This document shows, piece by piece, positions 6,919 to 15,509 of a DNA stretch of 23,407 bases. The notes under the pieces were generated by a model. It was not told where the DNA came from. It saw nothing but the letters and a program-made list of their open reading frames with translations, and made no database searches. The stretch lies in NCBI GenBank assembly GCA_035574455.1, contig DATLYT010000007.1, positions 1 to 23,407 of the forward strand, read 5' to 3'. A program made the translations under genes and the position numbers. The first letter of the stretch is position 1; each line of letters starts with the position of its first letter. Source of the stretch: DATLYT01 sp035574455. GTDB taxonomy: Bacteria > Bacteroidota > Ignavibacteria > UBA10030.

Positions 6919-9111
6919 ATGAAGCAGGTCGTTGAAAATATGCGAACCGGTAAGGTGGACGTGGTCAATGTGCCTATACCTCGGTGTGGTCCACACGACC
7001 TCCTGGTGCGTACGGTTTCATCACTTATTAGTGCCGGTACCGAGAAGCTGATGATAGAAACTGGAAAGAAAAGTCTTGTGGGAAAGGCAATTGCTCGGCC
7101 TGACCTCGTTGCACTGGCTTTACAGAAAGCGAAGAGGGAAGGGTTCTTCTCGGTTTTGCGCGAAGCACTCACACGCCTTGATGAGCCTATGCCCCTTGGC
7201 TATAGTTCGTCGGGTGTTGTGATAGAAGTTGGGTCAAAGGTCAAAGGTTTTGCGGTGGGAGATTCCGTAGCGTGTGCTGGAGCAGGATTCGCCAGTCATG
7301 CCGAAGTCGTCAAAGTTCCGCATAACCTCTGCGTGAAACTGCCAAAAGCCGGCAAACGCCGTCGAGCGTTGTCGTACGATGAAGCGGCGTTTGTGATGCT
7401 AGGGGGGATCGCGCTGCACGGTTTTCGCACCGCAAAGCTGTCGTTCGGAGAAACCGTTGCTGTGGTTGGACTCGGGTTAATCGGTCTTCTCACTGTCCAA
7501 ATTGCGAGGGCATATGGCTGCCGAGTGTTGGCGTTGGATATCGATTCCGACAAGGTCAAACTTGCTCAGCAACTTGGGGTTGACGTAGCGCTTACGATTG
7601 GGAGGGATGACGTTGACTCAGCCGTGCTCAACGCCACCCACGGCGAAGGTGCCGATGCTGTGATTCTCACGGCGGCGACAAAAGATAACAGTCCCATTGT
7701 ACTTGCTGAGCGGATTGCCCGACGTCGTGCGACCATCGTGCTTGTGGGCGTCAGTGATATCACCTTGACGCGCAAGACGTTTTGGGAGAAAGAATTGATC
7801 TTTACAGTCTCCAGAGCTGCTGGTCCGGGTTCAGAGCGGCGGGGAGAAGCAAGTTCGGTGCCGTATGATGCTGTGCGATGGACGGAATCTCGCAACCTGC
7901 AGGAATTCATCCGTTTGCTTGCCACCGATGCTGTAAAGGTGGACCGGCTCATTACACATCGTGTACCGATTCAGAACGCGACGGCTGCGTATGACATGAT
8001 TCTTAAAGGTCGTGAGCGTTACATCGGCGTTGTGTTGACATATCCTCAGCATGAAAAGCTGGAGCCTGTTATTCATCTCAATGGTCAAGCGTCGCAAATG
8101 GAAGGCAAAGTTGAGCCCTCAACAGTACGAAGAACGATCGGACTGATTGGTGCAGGCCTTTTTGCCAGGAACGTCTTATTGCCCGCCATCAGGAAGGTAG
8201 ATGGAGTGACGTTTGGTGGGGTGGCGACCAGTACAGGCATCAGCGCTCAACATGTTGGGAAGCGGTTCGGCTTTTCGTACGCCACGAGTGACTATCGCAA
8301 AATCCTTGAGGATAAGACCATCGGCAGCGTGGTGATTACGACGCGACACGATTCACACGCGAAGTTCATTCTTGAAGCACTGAAAGCCGGTAAACATGTC
8401 TTTATCGAAAAACCCTTGTGTATCACGACCGAGGAACTGAATCGATTAACGAAAGAAGTTCCACCGTTCCTTCAGAATCAAATGTTCTTGATCGGCTTTA
8501 ATCGAAGGTATTCGTCCCTTTCTCAGCAGCTCAAAGCATTTCTTTCCGGACGCACAGCCCCACTCCAGGTAAATGTTCGCGTGAATGCCGGTTTTCTTCC
8601 ATCCACGCATTGGACCAATAACCCTGAAATCGGCGGCGGACGAATCATCGGCGAGGTCTGTCATTTTGTAGACTACCTACAATTCCTGACGGACGCCGAT
8701 CCTGTGGAGGTATATGCAACCTCGATTCATGGCGATACGGGTCGTTTTCTTGAGCAGGACAACGTCGTTCTCTCTATCGCATTTGCTGATGGTTCTCTAG
8801 GAACCGTCACCTACACGGCGATGGGGTCGAAGACGTTTTCTCGTGAACGCATCGAAGTGTTTAGCGAAGAGGCGGTTGCTGTCATGGAAGATTTTCGGAA
8901 GCTTGAGCTCGTAAGAGGCGCACAGAAGAAAACGAAGCGGTTGTGGGGTCAGGACAAAGGCTTCCGACAAGAGGTTGAGGCGTTCTTGTCCGCAGATCCA
9001 GAACGAGGGAAAGAGATTTTTCGTCAGGCAGTGCTCACAACGGTCACGACATTTTCGGCCATTGATTCACTCCGCACGCATAAGCCGGTCCGCATAGGAA
9101 CTCTGGCATAG
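6919..9111 (+). CDS. Two-domain oxidoreductase: zinc-type MDR dehydrogenase fused to Gfo/Idh/MocA dehydrogenase
   Basis: The N-terminal half (about 1-375) is a medium-chain alcohol-dehydrogenase-like domain with the nucleotide-binding turn VVGLGLIG at 182-189 and the substrate-side block VACAGAGFASHAEVVKVP. The C-terminal half (about 405-725) is a Gfo/Idh/MocA dehydrogenase beginning TIGLIGAG at 406-413. It has the conserved EKP at 497-499 (K498 is the usual catalytic lysine) and GGGRIIGEVCHFVDYLQFL. Two NAD(P)-binding domains in one chain suggest two linked redox steps, or internal cofactor recycling, on a sugar substrate; this is inference. Bi-domain proteins of this kind occur in other polysaccharide clusters, but their substrate is not established to my knowledge. 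It lies between the export channel and the Wzz gene, 66 nt from each neighbour. A weak purine-rich site (agaagag) precedes the ATG. Confidence 0.85.
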   Translation: MKQVVENMRTGKVDVVNVPIPRCGPHDLLVRTVSSLISAGTEKLMIETGKKSLVGKAIARPDLVALALQKAKREGFFSVLREALTRLDEPMPLGYSSSGVVIEVGSKVKGFAVGDSVACAGAGFASHAEVVKVPHNLCVKLPKAGKRRRALSYDEAAFVMLGGIALHGFRTAKLSFGETVAVVGLGLIGLLTVQIARAYGCRVLALDIDSDKVKLAQQLGVDVALTIGRDDVDSAVLNATHGEGADAVILTAATKDNSPIVLAERIARRRATIVLVGVSDITLTRKTFWEKELIFTVSRAAGPGSERRGEASSVPYDAVRWTESRNLQEFIRLLATDAVKVDRLITHRVPIQNATAAYDMILKGRERYIGVVLTYPQHEKLEPVIHLNGQASQMEGKVEPSTVRRTIGLIGAGLFARNVLLPAIRKVDGVTFGGVATSTGISAQHVGKRFGFSYATSDYRKILEDKTIGSVVITTRHDSHAKFILEALKAGKHVFIEKPLCITTEELNRLTKEVPPFLQNQMFLIGFNRRYSSLSQQLKAFLSGRTAPLQVNVRVNAGFLPSTHWTNNPEIGGGRIIGEVCHFVDYLQFLTDADPVEVYATSIHGDTGRFLEQDNVVLSIAFADGSLGTVTYTAMGSKTFSRERIEVFSEEAVAVMEDFRKLELVRGAQKKTKRLWGQDKGFRQEVEAFLSADPERGKEIFRQAVLTTVTTFSAIDSLRTHKPVRIGTLA

Positions 9112-9177
9112 AGAGTGCGGGGAAATGGTGCGTCAGAACTGTAGATGGCTACTAACTAAAAGTGATGAGGCAACTTC

Positions 9178-10422
9178 ATGACTTCCAAGAGCGATAATAA
9201 ACAACAGCATGATGGGCAGTTGGAGACCATCAGCCTGTTCGATTATGTCAACGTGATGGTAAAGTGGAAACGGTTTCTGGGATGGAATCTTCTTATCGTC
9301 TCCGTGCTTGCGGCAGGAATCACGTTACTGATGCCGAATGTCTATAAGTCGACCGTGACGCTTCTCCCCCCCAAGCAGCGCGGTACCTCATCCAGTCTTC
9401 TGCAGCTCACCCGTGAATTTCTTCCGACAACTTCACTTGGCAGACTCAACGTTGGTCAGGAAACATACAATTATCTCGCGATTCTCAAAAGCCGAACGGC
9501 GATGGAGAGCGTCGTGGTGAAGTTTAATCTGTTTGAGGTCTATGACATCGAGCCGTCAATGATGGAACGAGCCGTCAAAATGTTGGAAGATAATGTGGAG
9601 TTTGAAATTCAGGATGAAGGGACGGTGACGATTGACGTCTGGGATACCGATAAACAACGTGCGGCCGATATGGCGAATTATTTTTCGGAAATCCTCAACA
9701 CCATCAGCATTCAATTGGGAACACGGGAGGCGAGAAACAATCGGGAGTTTATTGAAAAACGGTACGAGACCGTTCGCAAAGAGTTGAAGGCAACGGAGGA
9801 TTCCATGAAAGTGTTCCAAGCAAAATATGGGATCTTCTCCCTGCCGGAACAAACGAAGGCTGCTGTCACGAGTGTCGCAGAACTCAAGTCTGAGGCGATA
9901 ATGCGTGAGGTTGAGCTGGGGATCCTGAAAAATTCGCTCGGTGAGGACAATGCCACCGTACGCGCAAAGCAGCTGGAGGTCGATGAGTTGAACAACAAAC
10001 TGCGTGAGCTGAAGTATGGAACTAACGAGTGGTTTGATCGCCGCTCGGCCGCGTTTTTTGTCCCGTTTAAAGACTTGCCGGAGCTCGGTACGCAGTACGT
10101 ACGACTGTATCGCGACCTCGAGATTCAGAACAAGCTTTTGGAATTCATCGTGCCCCTGTACGAGCAAGCCAAAGTAGAAGAACAAAAGGATGTGCCGGTT
10201 GTACTCGTTCTGGATAAGGCCGTGCCGGCGGAGCGAAAGGATAAGCCGAAACGGACCATCATTGTGCTCACGACGTTCATCCTCACGCTCTTTCTCAACC
10301 TGATCTTCATCTTCCTCGTGGAGTCCTTCAGAACACGCGAAGCAGAGCGCCATGGACGCGCCGAGCTCTGGTTGGACGGTATGATCCGCAAGATTGAGAG
10401 GCGGTACAAGGTCCAGGTGTAG
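9178..10422 (+). CDS. Wzz-family polysaccharide chain-length determinant (PCP-type inner membrane protein)
   Basis: This is a polysaccharide co-polymerase that sets the length of the polymer. The topology is classic: a short cytoplasmic N-terminus with the Wzz motif (ETISLFDYVNVMVKWKRF, 16-33), TM1 at about 34-53, a long periplasmic domain and TM2 at about 361-383. The periplasmic part includes coiled-coil segments around residues 185-290 (KRYETVRKELKATEDSMKVFQ and following). The proline-rich segment AVPAERKDKPKR (348-359) before TM2 is the usual PCP signature. Only about 30 residues follow TM2, so there is no fused tyrosine-kinase domain and no Walker A motif. It therefore resembles Wzz (PCP-1) rather than full-length Wzc. 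No separate kinase gene is visible nearby. It precedes the flippase and polymerase genes, as expected in a Wzx/Wzy-dependent system. Confidence 0.9.
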   Translation: MTSKSDNKQQHDGQLETISLFDYVNVMVKWKRFLGWNLLIVSVLAAGITLLMPNVYKSTVTLLPPKQRGTSSSLLQLTREFLPTTSLGRLNVGQETYNYLAILKSRTAMESVVVKFNLFEVYDIEPSMMERAVKMLEDNVEFEIQDEGTVTIDVWDTDKQRAADMANYFSEILNTISIQLGTREARNNREFIEKRYETVRKELKATEDSMKVFQAKYGIFSLPEQTKAAVTSVAELKSEAIMREVELGILKNSLGEDNATVRAKQLEVDELNNKLRELKYGTNEWFDRRSAAFFVPFKDLPELGTQYVRLYRDLEIQNKLLEFIVPLYEQAKVEEQKDVPVVLVLDKAVPAERKDKPKRTIIVLTTFILTLFLNLIFIFLVESFRTREAERHGRAELWLDGMIRKIERRYKVQV

Positions 10423-10465
10423 CGTTCCTTCAAGGCTCACTCGCCATCGTTCATCGAATCACCGT

Positions 10466-12028
10466 ATGCCATCCGAGCGTCCACATATCGGTCAATCCTC
10501 ATTGTTCAAGAATGCACTCTTGAATCTCATCGGTATGGTGTTACCAGCAATGGTGGCGCTGTTAGCGATCCCTCTGTGCATCCGTACCTATGGTGAGGAG
10601 CAATTCGGGTTGTTATCACTCGCATGGACGTTCCTCGTTTCCTCTGCGTTCCTCGACCTCGGTATGGGGATCAGTACTACGAAGCATTCGGCCGAAGCGC
10701 TGCGAGCGGGTCGAAGCCATGATTTGCCCGTTATCGTGTGGTCTTCTCTTGCCGTCAATATGATTGCAGGTGTATTCCTTGCTCTGGTCATTTCGCTGGC
10801 AGCGCCAACGGTTGCTGATGCGCTGTTAGGGAGGTCGCAATCCCTTCGAGACGATTCTGTTACCCTCATCATCTTCGTAGCCGGATCTCTCCCGTTCATC
10901 ACGAGTGCTGCTGTGTTGCGGGGTGTGCTGGAGTCGAGTAATCGATTTGACCTGACGAACGCGGTCAAGGTGCCGTCATCGAGTCTGCTGTTTCTCATTC
11001 CCGCCCTTGGAGCTCTTTTCTCATTACCGCTTCTGGATGTTGTTTTGCTCCTGGCTCTCTCGCGTGTGTTGACGGCTCTCGCGTTCTTGTTCTTGGTCGT
11101 CTGGCTCTATCCCGAAGTGCGGACCAGAATTTCTGTGAGTTTTGCACGAGCAACTTCTCTTTTTAAGTTTGGCCGTTGGGTGGGGCTTTCGAGTATTTTG
11201 AATCCAGTAATGAACCAGGGGGAAAAAATCATCATCCCGGCAATGCTGTCGGTTGGCGCCCTCACATACTACTCCGCTCCACATGAGATGGTGGCGCGTC
11301 TTGCGGCAATTCCCTTTAGTCTGGCGATCGCGCTGTTGCCGAAGTTGAGCTTCCTTGGAAAAGAAGATGTGGGATTATTGAAGGAGCAGGTCATCCTCAG
11401 ACCGGTGAAATATCTTGCGGTCGTTATCACACCGTTGGTGGCAATCTTTGTTTATTTCTCGCAAGAGATTCTTGCTATATGGCTTGGAAAATCGTTTGTG
11501 ACAGCGAGCAGTGATCTTCTGGTGATTCTCGCGTGCGCGTACTTCTTCAATGCTTTCGCGTATATCGGGTTCTCGGCAGTTCAAGGTCTTGGTCATCCGG
11601 AGAAGAAAGCGAAGTTAGATCTCGTCCTCGCTCCCTTGTTCATTGTTCTGTGCTGGTTGCTCATCCAACGGTTCGGTCTGCTGGGTGCCGCTCTCGCGAA
11701 GTTCTTGATATTCATAACCGATGCCATTTGTTTGTTTTGGCTGCTGAAGAGTATTCTCGGTTTGAGGATGGTCAATCTGTTTCCAGCAGGTCTTCGACTC
11801 TTTCTTACAGGGAGTGGTGGCATTCTTGTACTAGGAGTCCTGCTCCATGCACTTGGTGCGTCACTCGTGGTACGGGGAGCAAGCTTTATATTGTTGTCAA
11901 TCGCTCTTGCACTCTTGTGGTGGGGCTATGCAGTGTCTTCTGACGAAAGACTTACCTTACGCTCACATCTTGTGAAGCTCCGTACGCTTGCAGGAGACCG
12001 TCCGATTTCTCTTGATGAACAGGGTTAA
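10466..12028 (+). CDS. Wzx-like polysaccharide flippase (MATE/MOP superfamily)
   Basis: This integral inner membrane protein probably flips the undecaprenyl-diphosphate-linked repeat unit from the cytoplasmic to the periplasmic face. It has about twelve to fourteen hydrophobic segments spread along about 520 residues. The opening segment (SSLFKNALLNLIGMVLPAMVALLAIPLCIRTYG) and the EEQFGLLSLAWTFLVSSAFLDLGMGISTTKH block are typical of Wzx/PST transporters. Reading could open from a TTG at 10394, but that would overlap the end of the Wzz gene and add 24 unrelated, arginine-rich residues. ATG 10466 gives the normal N-terminus and a 43-nt gap. Substrate specificity cannot be read from the sequence. 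It ends 9 nt before the Wzy-like gene, so the two are surely cotranscribed. Confidence 0.88.
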   Translation: MPSERPHIGQSSLFKNALLNLIGMVLPAMVALLAIPLCIRTYGEEQFGLLSLAWTFLVSSAFLDLGMGISTTKHSAEALRAGRSHDLPVIVWSSLAVNMIAGVFLALVISLAAPTVADALLGRSQSLRDDSVTLIIFVAGSLPFITSAAVLRGVLESSNRFDLTNAVKVPSSSLLFLIPALGALFSLPLLDVVLLLALSRVLTALAFLFLVVWLYPEVRTRISVSFARATSLFKFGRWVGLSSILNPVMNQGEKIIIPAMLSVGALTYYSAPHEMVARLAAIPFSLAIALLPKLSFLGKEDVGLLKEQVILRPVKYLAVVITPLVAIFVYFSQEILAIWLGKSFVTASSDLLVILACAYFFNAFAYIGFSAVQGLGHPEKKAKLDLVLAPLFIVLCWLLIQRFGLLGAALAKFLIFITDAICLFWLLKSILGLRMVNLFPAGLRLFLTGSGGILVLGVLLHALGASLVVRGASFILLSIALALLWWGYAVSSDERLTLRSHLVKLRTLAGDRPISLDEQG

Positions 12029-12037
12029 CGCCGTCGC

Positions 12038-13423
12038 ATGAGCCAGTATCTTCCAACCGCCCCTCGAGAATCTGTGTTCGGCATTCCACGGCTGGATGAG
12101 TATGCCATTTATACGCCAATCGGCATTATGCTGATCCTTTCTCTTCAATTCCAAACGTTGCCGTTACAGATTCCCATTCAGACATTGCCTCTCACGACAG
12201 TCATCGCGTTGATTGCTCTTCCGTTCGTTGTGTGGCGTATCCCCAAGAGTCCTTTGTTGGCGGCAGTTACGCTGTTCGCAGGGTTTGCGTTTTTACACTC
12301 GGTGGTTGCTCTGTTCATCGATGTTGCAGCTGGCTTTCCTGAGGCACGGTTCATCGCGTGGTTGCGACAGTTTGTGGCTTTACTCGCGGGGGTAGTTACG
12401 TTTTTGGTGTTTCGTCAGACGCTTCGGTACCTCTCATTGGAGAAGGTATTCTTCTATATTCTTGTGGGGAGTATCCCGGCTCTCGTGCTTTCTCTGCTCA
12501 ATATTCTGTGGGGAGCACTGAATGTCGGTTGGGCTGGAACGGCAGTCGAAACGATACGGGATTTCATCAGCCCCATGGGGTATACATCTCCACTTCGGGC
12601 GTCGGGGTTTTCAGTAGAACCTGCTGCTTTTGCGACGATTCTTGTCACAGTAGTCCTCCCAGCGATCTTTGTTTTGCTGTTCCATCGTCAGCATGTGATG
12701 TTCACCCTGTGCGTTCTCGGGATGACCGTCGTTGTTTTTATTTGGACTTTTAGTATCTCCGGCTTGCTGTTACTCTTTGTTTTCCTGCTGTCCGCAATCG
12801 TCTTCGGTCCGGCTCGGAAAGGTATTACCGCGGTGGTCGTGGTTGTTCTTGTTCTCGTGGGAGTGACCGTTACGATGTTCCCCAGTAATCAGATATTGCG
12901 ACATGCGCGTAGCATCGCCATTGGGCAATCGAACCTTTCGGTGAACGATCGTTATTACGGTGTCGTCGGTCCCTTTATCCGCGCGGTAGATTCTTACACC
13001 ATCATCGGATACGGACTGGGTGGCGTTTCTGCTCATTTTGACGACGTCGTTCCCCCGAAGGTGCAACGTGAAATTCTCGCAGCCAAGTGGAAAGACTACC
13101 CGACAATCTCCAGTCTTTTCGGAAGGACATTTGCGGAAACCGGCGCTCTCGGCTTGTCCCTTTTCTTGTTGGTCATCGCATTAAGCTTTTGGCAGCTTTG
13201 GAAATTGATACGATTGTCAGAGCATCATTCCTCGCGCATCGCTTACGGTGCTATTCGTCTTGCACTCATTGTGATCTATGCGAGTATGTTTGTTTCAATT
13301 GGACCATACCACACGCCCTACTTTTGGTTTTGGATTGCAGTGGTCGATACTCACTATCTGCTTTTGCTGGAAGGTAGAGTACGTTCGAAAACGTCAATGA
13401 CAAGTCAACAGGGGGAGAGGTGA
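12038..13423 (+). CDS. Wzy/O-antigen ligase-like membrane protein, probable polysaccharide polymerase
   Basis: A polytopic membrane protein of 461 residues with roughly ten to twelve predicted transmembrane stretches. Large extracytoplasmic loops contain features usual for Wzy/WaaL proteins: LRASGFSVEPAAFATIL (the RxxGxxxEP pattern) at about 187-203, NDRYYGVVGPFIRAVDSYTIIGYGLGG at about 305-331, and GRTFAETGALGLSLF at about 362-376. Polymerases and ligases share this architecture and are hard to separate by sequence. Its place next to the Wzx-like flippase and near a Wzz homologue favours the polymerase role (inference). The stop codon overlaps the GTG of the following methyltransferase by 4 nt, showing tight coupling. 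Confidence 0.83.
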   Translation: MSQYLPTAPRESVFGIPRLDEYAIYTPIGIMLILSLQFQTLPLQIPIQTLPLTTVIALIALPFVVWRIPKSPLLAAVTLFAGFAFLHSVVALFIDVAAGFPEARFIAWLRQFVALLAGVVTFLVFRQTLRYLSLEKVFFYILVGSIPALVLSLLNILWGALNVGWAGTAVETIRDFISPMGYTSPLRASGFSVEPAAFATILVTVVLPAIFVLLFHRQHVMFTLCVLGMTVVVFIWTFSISGLLLLFVFLLSAIVFGPARKGITAVVVVVLVLVGVTVTMFPSNQILRHARSIAIGQSNLSVNDRYYGVVGPFIRAVDSYTIIGYGLGGVSAHFDDVVPPKVQREILAAKWKDYPTISSLFGRTFAETGALGLSLFLLVIALSFWQLWKLIRLSEHHSSRIAYGAIRLALIVIYASMFVSIGPYHTPYFWFWIAVVDTHYLLLLEGRVRSKTSMTSQQGER

Positions 13424-14196
13424 GAGTTACCCAACAGTCGACGCAACAGCATTGGGATCGCATTTATCAGAACGTTGGAGATCGATATCAGCTTTACTTG
13501 TACCAGCCGCAATTGGTCGAGGTACTCGAGCAAGTCGCAGAGCGAGTTCCTGGAGGCATGGTGCTGGAGGTGGGCTGTGGGAAAGGAAACGAACTTTTGG
13601 AATGTGCAAAACGAGGATTACGTTGCGTTGGGATTGACTTTTCTGAGGAAGCGTTACATCTCCTTCGTAAGCGGGTTGAGGAGAAACAACTCTCGGTCAT
13701 GCTCCTGAGAGCCGATACGAGGTCGCTCCCCTTTGCGGATAACAGTTTTGATATTGTCTTTTCGCAGGGAGTGTTAGAGCACTTTCGCGATCCTCAGGCT
13801 GTGCTTCAGGAGCAATTTCGGGTTTTACGCCCTGGCGGTTATATCATTGTCGAGGTACCGAATCGATGGACGCTCTATACGATCTATAAAAAAGTGTTGA
13901 TGGCATTGCGCCGGTGGGCGCCAGGATGGGAAACGGAGTATTCGCCGAGAGAGTTGCGGGCCATGCTGGAGGCGCAGCGGTTTGTCGTAACGGATCTTGT
14001 CGGATGGGATTTTCTCCTGCTCAAAGTATACCGGAAAATACGGCGATGGATCGGCGTAAAGGATCGTGCAGAGAATACGCTGCAACGTTTTTTTCGACGT
14101 TCGCTGCAACGCAACCCCTTGCTGTTGTATTTCTTTGAGAGTATTACCGTTGTTGCCCAAAAACCGGATCTTGGATTTTCTCAGGAACATTCCTAA
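13420..14196 (+). CDS. Class I SAM-dependent methyltransferase
   Basis: A Rossmann-fold methyltransferase of 258 residues. The SAM-binding glycine motif is VLEVGCGKG at residues 48-56, and the acidic ribose-binding region lies in CVGIDFSEEAL. Motif III-like FDIVFSQGVLEHFRDPQAVL and LRPGGYIIVEVPNRW follow, as in the Methyltransf_11/UbiE-like group. It starts with GTG at 13420, overlapping the previous stop by 4 nt, and has a good SD-like run (gggggag at 13411-13417). In a polysaccharide cluster it probably O-methylates a sugar or a chain end; the acceptor is unknown. The C-terminal 60 residues are basic and may dock to membrane or glycolipid (speculative). Confidence 0.87.
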   Translation: MRVTQQSTQQHWDRIYQNVGDRYQLYLYQPQLVEVLEQVAERVPGGMVLEVGCGKGNELLECAKRGLRCVGIDFSEEALHLLRKRVEEKQLSVMLLRADTRSLPFADNSFDIVFSQGVLEHFRDPQAVLQEQFRVLRPGGYIIVEVPNRWTLYTIYKKVLMALRRWAPGWETEYSPRELRAMLEAQRFVVTDLVGWDFLLLKVYRKIRRWIGVKDRAENTLQRFFRRSLQRNPLLLYFFESITVVAQKPDLGFSQEHS

Positions 14197-14199
14197 CCA

Positions 14200-15381
14200 G
14201 TGAAACGACTACGCATTGGATTTGCCTGCGATTGGAAGAAGCCACGAATACGAACGTGGTCGCATACTGCCCACTCGCTCTATACGGCACTCTCGAAGAT
14301 GGAGAATGTTGAATGCGTCGACCTCGACCTTTCTCTTCCGCAGTATCAAGTTTATCTGTATGCATTGAGGAATGCAACGATTGTGAACGGCACCCTGAAA
14401 TCGAAGTTTCGATTTTCCCCTGCATATGCGCGACGATTGGAGAAGAACTTCGATCGGCTCCTCAAAACGTCGGGTCCCTTCGATGCGATTATTGAAATTA
14501 TTGATCCTGCGGTTACCCGAGAGATCCCGTGCTACTTTTATCAGGATGTGAGCGTCGACATGCTGATACGCTACTACCGCGAACATGGAAAACCTCGGCC
14601 ACAATTTGAAATGTTCTCGATGGACGATCTACTCCGCTGGCGGGATCGACAACACAGAATGTATGAAGCCTGTGCCGGGGTGTTTTGTATGAGCCGCGCG
14701 CTCGCCGAAAGTCTCGTAACGGAATCGGGGTTGCCTCCCTCGAAGGTGCATCTTGTTCATGCTGGCGTTCACGTCCAACCGCAACGAGTGTCGGAGCCGC
14801 CGCTGGACAAAGAGGGTCAGCCGATGATTCTGTTTGTGGGGAGGGATTTCTTTCGTAAGGCGGGGGACTTAGTTGTGGAAGCCTTTCAGATTCTCAGACG
14901 GGATTCGTTCCCTCGGTCAAAACTTGTTGTCGCCGGTCCGCAGAAGTGGCCTCTCCGAGGCCCGATTCCACCGGGGGTTATTTTTCTTGGCGATGCATCT
15001 TGGCCGATACTTCAGCAGTATTATTCATTTGCAGACCTGTTTTGTATGCCATCGAGAACGGAAGGATTTGGAATCGCTTTCATTGAAGCCTTGTGCTATG
15101 GTATCCCGTGTATCGCGAGAAAAGATCCTGTGCTGGAAGAAACTATTCAGGATGGCGTGAATGGTTTTCTTCTCGAAAACGATGATCCTACTGAACTTGC
15201 TCGACTTATGCAGCAAGCATTGAATGATTCCTCACTCCGAGAAAAGCTGCATGTGCGGATTCCCGAGTATCAACAGTATTACTCTTGGAGGAGGGTAGCG
15301 GGCGATATGATTCAGGTAGTCCAAAGAGATCTTGCTGGGCCCAAACAAAAAGTTGGCCCGGTAAGTGCAACAGCAAAATAA
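14200..15381 (+). CDS. GT4-family glycosyltransferase
   Basis: A GT-B-fold glycosyltransferase of 393 residues that should add a sugar to the growing lipid-linked repeat in the cytoplasm. The C-terminal donor domain is clear: ILFVGRDFFRKAGDLVVEAF, then the retaining-enzyme EX7E motif at E288-E296 in EGFGIAFIEAL, followed by CYGIPCIARKDPVLEETIQDGVNGFLL. The N-terminal acceptor domain is more divergent and contains the unusual opening GFACDWKKPRIRTWSHTAHSLYTAL. The start is GTG at 14200, only 3 nt after the methyltransferase stop. Donor and acceptor cannot be assigned. It ends shortly before a nested inverted repeat that separates it from the next glycosyltransferase. Confidence 0.88.
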   Translation: MKRLRIGFACDWKKPRIRTWSHTAHSLYTALSKMENVECVDLDLSLPQYQVYLYALRNATIVNGTLKSKFRFSPAYARRLEKNFDRLLKTSGPFDAIIEIIDPAVTREIPCYFYQDVSVDMLIRYYREHGKPRPQFEMFSMDDLLRWRDRQHRMYEACAGVFCMSRALAESLVTESGLPPSKVHLVHAGVHVQPQRVSEPPLDKEGQPMILFVGRDFFRKAGDLVVEAFQILRRDSFPRSKLVVAGPQKWPLRGPIPPGVIFLGDASWPILQQYYSFADLFCMPSRTEGFGIAFIEALCYGIPCIARKDPVLEETIQDGVNGFLLENDDPTELARLMQQALNDSSLREKLHVRIPEYQQYYSWRRVAGDMIQVVQRDLAGPKQKVGPVSATAK

Positions 15382-15419
15382 AAATAGAAGTGAGAGAATG
15401 ACACTCAGGAAGAATTGTA

Positions 15420-15490
15420 GAGCTCTTCGTTGCCGTCAAAAAACCCTCTCCGTTTGTGGAGGGTTGAACGAAGCAACGCGGCAGTAGCTC
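15420..15490. repeat. Three-tier nested inverted repeat between two glycosyltransferase genes, possible terminator or attenuator
   Basis: Three concentric complementary pairs are seen: GAGCT (15420-15424) with AGCTC (15486-15490), CGTTGC (15428-15433) with GCAACG (15473-15478), and AACCCTC (15442-15448) with GAGGGTT (15459-15465). The inner loop is 10 nt. Six A (15438-15443) flank the inner stem on its left. Read on the minus strand, the inner hairpin is therefore followed by a U-tract, as in an intrinsic terminator facing that way; no T-run follows on the + strand. It occupies most of the 128-nt gap at 15382-15509. The function is unknown; it could be a partial terminator, a processing site or a structured leader. 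Confidence 0.6.
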
Positions 15491-15509
15491 AACTCTTTCC
15501 TAAAATCCC

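Noticed and set aside
9556..10440. Minus-strand open frame of 294 codons opposite the Wzz gene
   Set aside because: It mirrors the Wzz-family coding sequence codon for codon and has no family resemblance or ribosome site.
10394..10465. N-terminal extension of the flippase from a TTG at 10394
   Set aside because: It would overlap the Wzz gene and add 24 arginine-rich residues unlike any Wzx N-terminus; ATG 10466 fits the family.
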